A stretch of DNA of 64,000 nt, taken from NCBI GenBank assembly GCA_020632575.1, contig JACKFH010000002.1, positions 1-64,000 on the forward strand, in the 5' to 3' direction. The notes below the pieces were generated by a model. The model ran no database searches. It had not been told where the DNA came from and worked only from the letters and a program-made list of their open reading frames with translations. Shown one piece after another: positions 7,679-15,773 of the stretch. Position 1 is the stretch's first letter, and every line of letters starts with the position of its first letter. The stretch is from Candidatus Omnitrophota bacterium (lineage in GTDB: Bacteria > Hinthialibacterota > Hinthialibacteria > OLB16). Position numbers and translations under genes: made by a program.

Positions 7679-10213
7679 ATGACTTTTTATTCAATCCCGC
7701 CCCAAGATCACAGAAGGAAACGAGTTCGAGTTTCTCTGGTTATCCTCCTGTTGACCCTTTTATCCGGATGGACTCATGCCAGAGAAATCCCCGAGGGGTT
7801 TGTGTTCGAAGAGAACATCCCCTACGCCAATATCTCCGAAAGGCAGCGACTCGATATCCTCTATCCCAAGGACACAGCCCTCCAACTTCCCGCGATCATC
7901 CACATCCATGGAGGCGGCTGGTACGCCGGAGGGAAGGGTGGGGATCGGACATTCAATTTCCTCTCCACCTTTGCAAAGGCTGGGTACGTTGGCCTCTCCA
8001 TCGAATATCGCCTTTCCGATGAGGCTCCGTTTCCCGCTGCAATCGAAGACTGCAAAGAAGCGGTCCGCTGGTTGCGATCGCACAGCAAGGAGTATGGAGT
8101 CGATCCCGATCGGATCGGAGCCATCGGCGCCTCCGCGGGCGGCCATCTCTCCGCCATGCTCGCAGTCGCCGGGCAGGAGGCGGGTTTCGATGGGGATGGA
8201 ACAGGCGTGTCCAGCGCCATACAAGCCGCCGCGCCGGTTTGCGCGCCCCTCGATCTGAGAGCCCCTTTGGCCCCGGAGATGTTCGAGGGGGATGATCCGG
8301 TGGTGGTTCGATTCCTGGGCGGCTCCTTGGCTGACAAGTCGGAGGAGGCCCGGCGCGCTTCTCCCATCGCCTATGTCCGAAAGGATCTCCCACCCATGCT
8401 GTTCATCCATGGGACCGCCGATCGCCGTGTCGACATCAGTCAATCCAAAAACATGGTGAAAGCCCTGGAGCAGGTTGGGGCGCCGTATGAGACGATTTGG
8501 GTCGAGGGGGGCAACCATGGGATGGGCATTGCCCGCGAGCAGCCGGTTCTCAACCAAATCGTCGACTTTTTCGATCGGGCCCTCAAACCCAAACAGGCGG
8601 ATCAGGTAGAATCGAATGCGACCAACGCTGAGACATTGAAGTGGTGGAGAGACGCGAAGTTCGGACTTTTCATCCATTGGGGTCCCTCCAGTCTCACAGG
8701 GGAGGAGATCAGTTGGGCACGTGCGGGAGAGCGGCCCGGACTCGAAGATCTTCTTCCCGGGACCATCCCGGTCGAGGAATACGATAACCTCTACAAGAAA
8801 TTCAATCCGACTGAGTTCAACGCGCGAGAGTGGATCGACATCGCCCAACAGGCGGGCATGAAATACATCGTGTTCACCACTAAACATCACGATGGGTTTT
8901 GCATGTTCGACTCCAAACTCACCGATTATGACATCACCCAATCGCCATTCCAAAGAGACATCGTCGCCGAAATCGCCGAGGCCTGTCATGAGGCCCGTTT
9001 CGGTCTCGGTTTTTATTATTCGCTCCCCGACTGGCGCCACCCCGACTACAAAACCGACCACCACGAGGGATACATCGAATACTTGCGCGGCCAGGTTCGC
9101 GAACTCTGCGAGAACTATGGGCCGGTCGACATCCTGTGGTTCGATGGCAAACGGCAAGGGACTCCCGAAACCTGGGATTCCGACAATCTGATACGAATGA
9201 TTCGCAATCTTCAACCGAAAATCCTGATCAACGATCGTGTCTGGGGGGAGACCGATTTCCACACCCCCGAGCAGGTGATCGGCCGATTTGAACCGGATCG
9301 ACCCTGGGAGTCGTGTATCACCATCGGCCATCAGTGGTCTTGGAAACCGAATGAACAACTCAAGTCCTGGCAAGAGTGTGTCCGACTTCTCGCGCTTGTG
9401 GTGGGCGGGGGAGGGAACCTTCTCTTCAATATCGGTCCGATGCCCTCCGGAGCGATCGAACCCCGCCAGGTGGAATGTCTCGAAAGAATTGGCGACTGGC
9501 TCGAACGGTATGGCGAATCGATCTATTCGACTTCCGCCGGGCCTTTTGAGCCGAGTTATTGGGGCGCCAGCACCCACCGAGATAATTCCCTGTACCTTCA
9601 CATTCTCAAGGGTTGGGAGACCGACCTCGAATTGCCTCCGATCGAACGCCACATTCTTTCCTATCAGAACCTCACCGGTGGGACCGCTGAGGTTGTCCAA
9701 TCTTCCGAGGTGTTGCGCATCAAGGCTTCACCTGTGGACCCTGAGAAACCATTGACTCTTTTGAAGCTGACACTCGATGGACCCGCCTCGGACATTCCTT
9801 ACAAGGGTTCAAACGTCGGCATCCCAGCTGGCGCTCGGGCTCAAGGCTCCAACATCCGGCGCGGTGAGGAACACTACGCTCCCACCAAAGCGGTCGATGA
9901 CGATCCGCTCAGCCGCTGGGCGACTGATGATGGAGTCACCGAGGCTTGGCTGGAGATCGAACTCCCCCACTCCATCACTTTCGACGCGATCCTGATCGAT
10001 GAGGCGTTTGGTCCTCGAGTCGAATCCTTTCGGCTCCAGTTCGCGAGGAAGGGGAATTGGGAGACTTTCTATGAAGGGACCACCATTGGCCGAAACTGGG
10101 CCGCGAAATTCGACCCAGTCACCGCCCAGCGAATCCGACTCGAAATCACCCAAGCCTCGGATGGCCCCACTCTCCGGGATATCCGGTTTCACATTGTGAA
10201 CCCGGAGCCTTGA
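7679..10213 (+). CDS. Secreted fusion: BD-FAE-type esterase + GH29 alpha-L-fucosidase + F5/8-type C domain
   Basis: 844 residues with three domains. Residues ~1-34 are a signal peptide. Residues ~45-310 form an alpha/beta-hydrolase of the BD-FAE/acetyl-esterase type: HGGGW oxyanion motif, nucleophile Ser in GASAGG, acid in GTADRRVD, His in GGNHGMG. Residues ~320-640 are a GH29 fucosidase: KFGLFIHWGPSSL, TTKHHDGFCMFDS, and the nucleophile Asp in ILWFDG near residue 488. The last ~130 residues look like a discoidin/F5-8C carbohydrate-binding module (TKAVDDDPLSRWATDD). ATG 7679 has CAAGGAA 6 bases upstream; an ATG at 7634 lies inside the previous gene. The pairing suggests one enzyme that de-esterifies and de-fucosylates an acylated fucose glycan; the substrate is inferred. 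Confidence 0.85.
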   Translation: MTFYSIPPQDHRRKRVRVSLVILLLTLLSGWTHAREIPEGFVFEENIPYANISERQRLDILYPKDTALQLPAIIHIHGGGWYAGGKGGDRTFNFLSTFAKAGYVGLSIEYRLSDEAPFPAAIEDCKEAVRWLRSHSKEYGVDPDRIGAIGASAGGHLSAMLAVAGQEAGFDGDGTGVSSAIQAAAPVCAPLDLRAPLAPEMFEGDDPVVVRFLGGSLADKSEEARRASPIAYVRKDLPPMLFIHGTADRRVDISQSKNMVKALEQVGAPYETIWVEGGNHGMGIAREQPVLNQIVDFFDRALKPKQADQVESNATNAETLKWWRDAKFGLFIHWGPSSLTGEEISWARAGERPGLEDLLPGTIPVEEYDNLYKKFNPTEFNAREWIDIAQQAGMKYIVFTTKHHDGFCMFDSKLTDYDITQSPFQRDIVAEIAEACHEARFGLGFYYSLPDWRHPDYKTDHHEGYIEYLRGQVRELCENYGPVDILWFDGKRQGTPETWDSDNLIRMIRNLQPKILINDRVWGETDFHTPEQVIGRFEPDRPWESCITIGHQWSWKPNEQLKSWQECVRLLALVVGGGGNLLFNIGPMPSGAIEPRQVECLERIGDWLERYGESIYSTSAGPFEPSYWGASTHRDNSLYLHILKGWETDLELPPIERHILSYQNLTGGTAEVVQSSEVLRIKASPVDPEKPLTLLKLTLDGPASDIPYKGSNVGIPAGARAQGSNIRRGEEHYAPTKAVDDDPLSRWATDDGVTEAWLEIELPHSITFDAILIDEAFGPRVESFRLQFARKGNWETFYEGTTIGRNWAAKFDPVTAQRIRLEITQASDGPTLRDIRFHIVNPEP

Positions 10214-10360
10214 GCAACCCCATAAACCTCTCCCCCTCCCAATTGGGTCACTCTCCTCTAAGAATAATTCTGGTATGTTTTTACTTGATTTTGTGGTATC
10301 GTAAACTCGTCATTTGGCCGAATTGGGTCGACCCACTCTCCCGAGAGGAGTGATTCCCAA

Positions 10361-12874
10361 ATGGATGGAGTCAATCCGACAAGAAAAAGCCCGCGAGCGA
10401 ATCTCCCAACTCCTAGAGTCGAGGTGTGTTCTGGAATGCGGGGATCGGCCGGTTCGATTTCCCTCCTGATCCTCTGTCTCCTGGGATTTCTGATCTCTGG
10501 ACCCTCCCCTTGCGCCGAGCCGAAGGAAGACCTCGATAGCATGAGTCAGTCGGATTTCCTCGACCTTCGGGGCAAGTTCCTAGCGGCGCCCCATCTGAAG
10601 GATCAGGTCTTCCGTCAGGAATCGCTCATCCTCGAAACCGACCGCGATCCCCTGGATGTGGTGATCCGTCGCACGCGCGCCCTTCTGAATAATCTCCAAT
10701 CGAATCCTGAGACCCGAGATCTTTCGGAGGAGGCTCGGATGTTGGCGGAACTCGAAGAGCAAAATACCTCCACCCTCATGACTCACCCGAAGAAGCGCGC
10801 CGAGATCCTTGAGGAGGTCAGAACACTCCGCCGAAGAATCGCCTTCGCCAATCCACTACTCGACTTCAATAAGATCGTGTTCCTCAAACACCGCAAAGCG
10901 CTCGGCAACGAGGAAGTGGGTCCGGTCAGTCACATGTGCGACCAGTACTACGGATTCTGCGCCGATCCCGGCGGAGGACTTTTTGTCCTTGAAGACCCTT
11001 TCGGAGACGCCCCGAAATTGAGGGATGTCCTCGCAGGCTCCGCTGTGGAGAACGGTCGATTGAAAGGCCAGAAACTGGAGGATGGCTCTTTCATCTCTCT
11101 CGAACTGAGTTACGACGGCAAGACATTACTCTTCGCTTGGACCGAGGCGGAGCAGTCTCTGTATGAGTGGACTCCGAGAAGCACCTATCACATCTTCAAA
11201 GTGGGTGTGGATGGTTCGAATCTGACTCAGTTGACCGACGGGATCTGGAATGAATTCGATCCCTGTTTTCTCCCAGGAGGACGCATCGCCTTCATTTCCG
11301 AACGGCGAGGCGGTTTCCTCCGCTGCGGCAAGCGGCTCAATCCGACCTACACACTCCACAGCATGGAACCGAATGGGACCGACATCATCCGGCTCAGCTT
11401 CCACGAAACCCATGAGTGGCATCCCAGCGTCGACAACAACGGCATGATCGTCTACACCCGCTGGGATTACGTCGACCGCGATTCGGACATCGCTCACCAT
11501 ATCTGGACAACCTACCCCGATGGCCGTGATCCGCGCACCTTCCACGGGAATTACCCCATCGTCCGGGAGAGTCGACCCTGGATGGAGATGTCGATTCGGG
11601 CCATTCCCAATTCTCACAAATATGTCGCTGTCTCCACCCCGCACCATGGTCAGGCCTATGGGACCTTGGTGATGATCGACCAACAAATCGAGGATGACCG
11701 ATCGCTGTCTCAACTGAAACGGATCACCCCCGAAACGCATTTCCCCGAATCGGAAATCAGCCCAGGGATTCCGGCTGTCGAGGGGGTTCGCAGGAGCGAT
11801 TTCACTCAAGCCGCCGAGGTCTATGCGAACCCTTGGCCTCTCAGCGAGGATTTTTATCTCTGCGTCTACGACGCGGACGCGAAAAACTATGGGATCTATC
11901 TGGTCGACACCTTTGGGAACCGTGAACTTCTTTATCGGGATCCTAATATCCCCTGTCTCGACCCGATTCCCCTGAAACCTCGTCCCAAACCGCCTGTCCT
12001 CCCAACCATGACCCGGCAGGCGGCCAGCGATCGCGGGAAAGTCATGGAGACAACCGGAACGATCGCGGTGATGAATGTCTATGACAGCCTTCTCAAATGG
12101 CCGGAAGGGACCGAAATCAAGGGGCTTCGGATCGTTCAGATCTTTCCCAAGACCACCCCCGCCGCCGCGGAGCCAAATATCGGAGTGGGGGACCAATCGC
12201 TCGCTCGAGGTGTTCTGGGAACGGTTCCGGTCGAGGAGGATGGGAGCGCTTATTTTGTCGCCCCCGCCGGAGTCCCCTTCTATTTTCAGGCGCTCGATGA
12301 ACGCGGGATGGCAGTGCAGTCGATGCGATCCGACACCTACGTCCATCCCGGGGAAACTCTCACCTGCCAGGGGTGTCATGAAGACAAACACCGATTCCAA
12401 ACCGAAGTCGTAAGGAGCCCTCTTGCTCTAGAAAGATCTCCCTCGAGGATTCAACCCGATGTCGAGGGATCCAATCCGCTCTTGTACCCGCAACTCGTTC
12501 AGGGTGTCCTCGATCGCAACTGTGTCTCTTGTCATGAGACCGAGGGAGCGATCGATCTGGGAACCCAGGTTGTCGGCAAATATGGCTGGACACAATCCTA
12601 CGAATCCCTGGCCCCCTTTGTGTGGACCCGCTACGGTGGCAATGGAACCGGTCTCGAACGCAATGGGAGCAGCCGATCGATCCCGGGACAAGTCGGAGCC
12701 CGCGCCTCCCATCTCTTCCATCTTCTCGAGGAGGGACACTACGACGTTCAACTTTCCAAAGAGGATCTCTACCGTCTCACCCTCTGGATGGACTGCAACT
12801 CGACCTTCTATGGCTCCTACCACCAAACCGAAAAACAAGCGCAAGGCGTCGCGGTCGCGCCGATCTTGGAATAA
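10361..12874 (+). CDS. Exported HZS-alpha-like propeller protein with two CXXCH motifs
   Basis: 837-residue exported protein resembling the PD40/'hydrazine synthase alpha subunit middle domain' family common in Planctomycetes and Verrucomicrobia. It has a Tol/Pal-like propeller segment (residues ~200-480, e.g. DGSNLTQLTDGIWNEFDP and FLPGGRIAFISERRGG), then CQGCH near 668 and CVSCH near 720, which would bind c-type heme. A signal peptide follows Met26 (SISLLILCLLGFLISG); ATG 10361 has GAGAGGAG 10 bases upstream and is kept, although ATG 10436 would give a cleaner signal peptide. It starts a probable four-gene operon. HZS-alpha makes hydrazine from NO and ammonium in anammox bacteria, but homologues are widespread and this function is not implied. 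Role: extracytoplasmic electron transfer or oxidation, unproven. Confidence 0.65.
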   Translation: MDGVNPTRKSPRANLPTPRVEVCSGMRGSAGSISLLILCLLGFLISGPSPCAEPKEDLDSMSQSDFLDLRGKFLAAPHLKDQVFRQESLILETDRDPLDVVIRRTRALLNNLQSNPETRDLSEEARMLAELEEQNTSTLMTHPKKRAEILEEVRTLRRRIAFANPLLDFNKIVFLKHRKALGNEEVGPVSHMCDQYYGFCADPGGGLFVLEDPFGDAPKLRDVLAGSAVENGRLKGQKLEDGSFISLELSYDGKTLLFAWTEAEQSLYEWTPRSTYHIFKVGVDGSNLTQLTDGIWNEFDPCFLPGGRIAFISERRGGFLRCGKRLNPTYTLHSMEPNGTDIIRLSFHETHEWHPSVDNNGMIVYTRWDYVDRDSDIAHHIWTTYPDGRDPRTFHGNYPIVRESRPWMEMSIRAIPNSHKYVAVSTPHHGQAYGTLVMIDQQIEDDRSLSQLKRITPETHFPESEISPGIPAVEGVRRSDFTQAAEVYANPWPLSEDFYLCVYDADAKNYGIYLVDTFGNRELLYRDPNIPCLDPIPLKPRPKPPVLPTMTRQAASDRGKVMETTGTIAVMNVYDSLLKWPEGTEIKGLRIVQIFPKTTPAAAEPNIGVGDQSLARGVLGTVPVEEDGSAYFVAPAGVPFYFQALDERGMAVQSMRSDTYVHPGETLTCQGCHEDKHRFQTEVVRSPLALERSPSRIQPDVEGSNPLLYPQLVQGVLDRNCVSCHETEGAIDLGTQVVGKYGWTQSYESLAPFVWTRYGGNGTGLERNGSSRSIPGQVGARASHLFHLLEEGHYDVQLSKEDLYRLTLWMDCNSTFYGSYHQTEKQAQGVAVAPILE

Positions 12875-12877
12875 CCG

Positions 12878-15748
12878 ATGAGTGAAGAAAGAAAACCGCC
12901 AAGAATTCAGGTAGGTGTCATTCCGACCCTCACCGCCATCATTCCAAAATCCCCCAGTGTCATTCCGACGTCCCCCAGTGTTATTCCGACCCCCCTCCGT
13001 GTCATTCCGACCGATAGGGAGGAATCTGATTGGAGAAACAAATTGAATCAATTTCCGCACACTTCAATCGGTCGGAGTCTGTTTCAACAGACGGCTCTTT
13101 GTGTAGCGAGGGAATTGATTCCCTCGCGGGCGGGGTCGCGTTCGACTGCCTTGAATAAGACCAATACAGATTGCGGCGCCCGTCGAGGATCGCCACGAAA
13201 TCAATTTCGTGGCTACACAAAGAGCCGTCCGTTAAAACGGACTCTTTTGACCGCGAACATCTTGTTAATACTTTTAACTCTTCTCTCCAGTGCTCCCACA
13301 CGCGCCGAAGGCCCCCCCACAAACCTCTCCCCCTACATCTGGGACCTATCCCAAGGCGGAGAATGGGCCGACACAGTTTCAGACATCGATGAAATCGTCT
13401 TCACCGTTCGCAAGCCAGGTAAGGATGGTCACTGGTACGCCAACTTCGGGCACTACGCCACGGATACGAATCGCCTCACTTACGAAGAGGGAAGCGGTCT
13501 CTACAAACTCAACCTCAGAACCAAAAAGCTTACGCCCTTAATTGAAGACCCAAAGGGCAGCCTCCGCGACCCTCAAATCCATTACGACGGCGAGAAAATC
13601 CTCTTCTCCTACCGGAAAGGTGGAGAGTCTTATTTCAACCTCTATGAAACCGATTTGGATGGAAGCGGCCTGACCCAAATCACGGAAGGTCCCTGGGATG
13701 ACATCGAGCCGACCTACCTCCCGGATGATCGGATCGTCTTCTGCTCATCTCGGTGTAAGCGGTGGGTGAATTGCTGGCTCACTCAGGTCGCGGTCCTCCA
13801 CCGTTGCGACCCGGATGGCGGCAACATCGAACAACTCTCCAGTAACGGCGAACATGAGAACACGCCTTGGCCGCTACCGGATGGCCGCATCCTCTATCAG
13901 CGATGGGAGTACATCGACCGGAGCCAGGTTCATTACCACCACCTCTGGACCATGAACCCGGACGGCACCAATCAGCGCGCCTTCTTCGGCAACATGCACC
14001 CGGGAATCGTCATGATCGATGCCAAGCCAATACCTGGAACCGACGAAGTGGTTTCCGTTTTTTCTCCGGGTCACGGCCGAAAAGATCACGATGGGGTGAT
14101 AACCGTGGTCGATCCGAAAGGGGGGCCGGATGACCAGGGATCGGCCGAGACGGTGAACCCCTCCAACAACTTCCGAGACCCTTATCCTCTCTCGGAGGAT
14201 TGTTTCCTGGTTGTCAGCGATTCAGAGATTCTGCTGATGAACCGTACGGGCGAAACTCAGCTTCTCTTCGCACTTTCCGATGAGGATCGAGAAGCCGGTT
14301 TCGAATGCCATGAACCGCGGCCCGTTCAGACCCGACCTCGTGAGCGCATGATCCCCGATCGCAGGAACCCGGACAAAGACACAGGGTTTGTTTTCCTGGC
14401 CGATGTCAACAAGGGCCGTAGCATGGAGGGAGTCCAACCCGGCGAAATCAAAAAACTTCTGGTGATTGAGTCCCTTCCCAAACCGATCAACTACACCGGC
14501 GGGATGGAGCCTCTCAGTTATGGCGGCACATTCACTCTCGAACGAATCATGGGAACTGTGCCGGTCGAGCCCGATGGTTCCGCTTACCTCGAACTACCCG
14601 CCATGAGGAGCTTTTTCTTCGTGGCGCTGGACGATCAGGACCTTTCAGTGAAGCGGATGCAGAGTTTCCTGACCCTCCAGCCAGGCGAGGTGGTCGGCTG
14701 TGTGGGCTGCCATGAGCAACGAACCCAAACCTTTATCCCCGATGGAAACCTGATGGCCATGTCCCATCCACCCAGCCAGATCAAACCCATCGAAAATATT
14801 CCCGATGTGTTCGACTACCCACGGGACATTCAACCCATCCTCGATCGACACTGCGTGGATTGTCATGGCTACGAAACCAACCGCGAGGAGGGGCCGAGAG
14901 CAGGTGGCGTGATCCTGACCGGCGACCGAGGGCCCCTGTTCTCTCACAGTTACTTCATGCTGACTGCCCGCCAACAGGTGGCGGATGGGAGAAACCGTCC
15001 GCAAAGCAATTATCCCCCAAGGACCATCGGCTCCTCAGCAAGCCCTTTGATGAAAAAGATCGATGGAAGCCACTACGGAGTCGAGGTGACCAAAAACGAG
15101 CGGGATCGAATTCGTCTTTGGATTGAGACTGGAGCGTCGTACCCCGGAACTTATGCGGGTCTAGGTTCGGGGATGATCGGAGGTTACGAGGAAAATCGGA
15201 TCGACCGGTCGGACACGGAGTGGCCGAGCATGAAGGCCGCCATGGAAGTTCTCCAAAAACGGTGCGGTTCCTGCCATACCGGTGGGCTCGCTCTGCCCAC
15301 TTCTCCTTCGGACAACATGAAGATGCCGCCATGGGAAATCAAATACGAAGATCCTCGCCTCCGGTTTTCTCGACACATCTTATATAACCTGACCCGGCCG
15401 GAATTCTCTCTGCAATTGCTCGCTCCATTGGCGAAGAATGCGGGTGGCTATGAGATCTGTTCGGCTTCGGGTGGATCCGATATTGACCCGAACAATCTTC
15501 CAGTTTTCAAGGACACATCGGATCCCGATTACCAAACGCTTCTTGCCGCGATCCTAGAGACGCAGGACCGACTCAATGAAATCAAGCGTTTCGACATGGC
15601 CGGATTCCAACCCCGTCCCGCCTATATCCGAGAGATGAAACGTTTCGGAATCCTCCCCCAGGATTTGGGTACGGAGGGTTCTGTCGACCCTTACGCCGCT
15701 GACCGCGCCTATTGGAAATCCCTTTGGCATCAACCCGCACAGAATTGA
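12878..15748 (+). CDS. Second HZS-alpha-like heme protein, with repeat-filled N-terminal extension
   Basis: 956 codons as an open frame. Residues from ~143 on are a paralogue of the previous gene: propeller (DGSGLTQITEGPWDDIEPTYL), then three c-heme motifs, CVGCH (~607), CVDCH (~657) and CGSCH (~795). A typical signal-peptide core (ANILLILLTLLSSAPTRAEG) sits at residues ~126-145, too far in to work if translation starts at ATG 12878. The first ~120 codons are instead a 21-bp minisatellite and a four-hairpin repeat element. ATG 12878 lies 3 bases after the previous stop; TTG 13247 is the only in-frame start just before the signal peptide but has no ribosome-binding site. The element may have displaced the original start. 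The frame is open throughout, so the gene may still be expressed. Confidence 0.65.
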   Translation: MSEERKPPRIQVGVIPTLTAIIPKSPSVIPTSPSVIPTPLRVIPTDREESDWRNKLNQFPHTSIGRSLFQQTALCVARELIPSRAGSRSTALNKTNTDCGARRGSPRNQFRGYTKSRPLKRTLLTANILLILLTLLSSAPTRAEGPPTNLSPYIWDLSQGGEWADTVSDIDEIVFTVRKPGKDGHWYANFGHYATDTNRLTYEEGSGLYKLNLRTKKLTPLIEDPKGSLRDPQIHYDGEKILFSYRKGGESYFNLYETDLDGSGLTQITEGPWDDIEPTYLPDDRIVFCSSRCKRWVNCWLTQVAVLHRCDPDGGNIEQLSSNGEHENTPWPLPDGRILYQRWEYIDRSQVHYHHLWTMNPDGTNQRAFFGNMHPGIVMIDAKPIPGTDEVVSVFSPGHGRKDHDGVITVVDPKGGPDDQGSAETVNPSNNFRDPYPLSEDCFLVVSDSEILLMNRTGETQLLFALSDEDREAGFECHEPRPVQTRPRERMIPDRRNPDKDTGFVFLADVNKGRSMEGVQPGEIKKLLVIESLPKPINYTGGMEPLSYGGTFTLERIMGTVPVEPDGSAYLELPAMRSFFFVALDDQDLSVKRMQSFLTLQPGEVVGCVGCHEQRTQTFIPDGNLMAMSHPPSQIKPIENIPDVFDYPRDIQPILDRHCVDCHGYETNREEGPRAGGVILTGDRGPLFSHSYFMLTARQQVADGRNRPQSNYPPRTIGSSASPLMKKIDGSHYGVEVTKNERDRIRLWIETGASYPGTYAGLGSGMIGGYEENRIDRSDTEWPSMKAAMEVLQKRCGSCHTGGLALPTSPSDNMKMPPWEIKYEDPRLRFSRHILYNLTRPEFSLQLLAPLAKNAGGYEICSASGGSDIDPNNLPVFKDTSDPDYQTLLAAILETQDRLNEIKRFDMAGFQPRPAYIREMKRFGILPQDLGTEGSVDPYAADRAYWKSLWHQPAQN
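12915..13016 (+). repeat. 21-bp minisatellite, five copies, in frame
   Basis: The core YATTCC recurs at 12919, 12940, 12961, 12982 and 13003, exactly 21 bases apart. In the open frame it reads as five heptapeptides beginning VIPT or IIPK. The last copy runs into a short inverted repeat (ATTCC ... GGAAT, to 13025) like dispersed intergenic repeats of many bacteria. Confidence 0.85.
13076..13243. repeat. Four-hairpin, MITE-like inverted-repeat element
   Basis: A perfect 17-bp inverted repeat (ACGGCTCTTTGTGTAGC at 13091-13107; its complement at 13212-13228) encloses two hairpins: GCGAGGGAAT/ATTCCCTCGC (13106-13127, loop TG) and GCCACGAAAT/ATTTCGTGGC (13192-13213, loop CA). Outside it lie two more: GTCTGTT/AACAGAC (13077-13092) and GTCCGTT/AACGGAC (13227-13242). 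The left and right halves mirror each other; where they differ, both arms of the stem change together, so pairing is kept. No ORF with transposase motifs lies inside. The left part of the element occupies the N-terminal extension of the 12878 gene. Confidence 0.85.
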
Positions 15749-15773
15749 GAGAGGAAGAATTGGAATTACACGA

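Noticed and set aside
7760..9700. 646-codon open frame on the minus strand
   Set aside because: Antisense to the esterase-fucosidase fusion, which has full catalytic motifs; the minus frame has no family motif, signal peptide or ribosome-binding site. Typical GC-rich shadow.
11126..12400. 424-codon minus-strand frame
   Set aside because: Lies antisense to the HZS-alpha-like gene with its heme motifs; no motif of its own.
12915..13016. CRISPR array
   Set aside because: Units are contiguous 21-bp repeats without unique spacers, and no cas genes are present.
10361..15748. Hydrazine synthase / anammox function
   Set aside because: Only the alpha-like domain is seen; no beta/gamma subunit, no hydrazine dehydrogenase and no nitrite genes nearby. 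Homologues are widespread in non-anammox bacteria.
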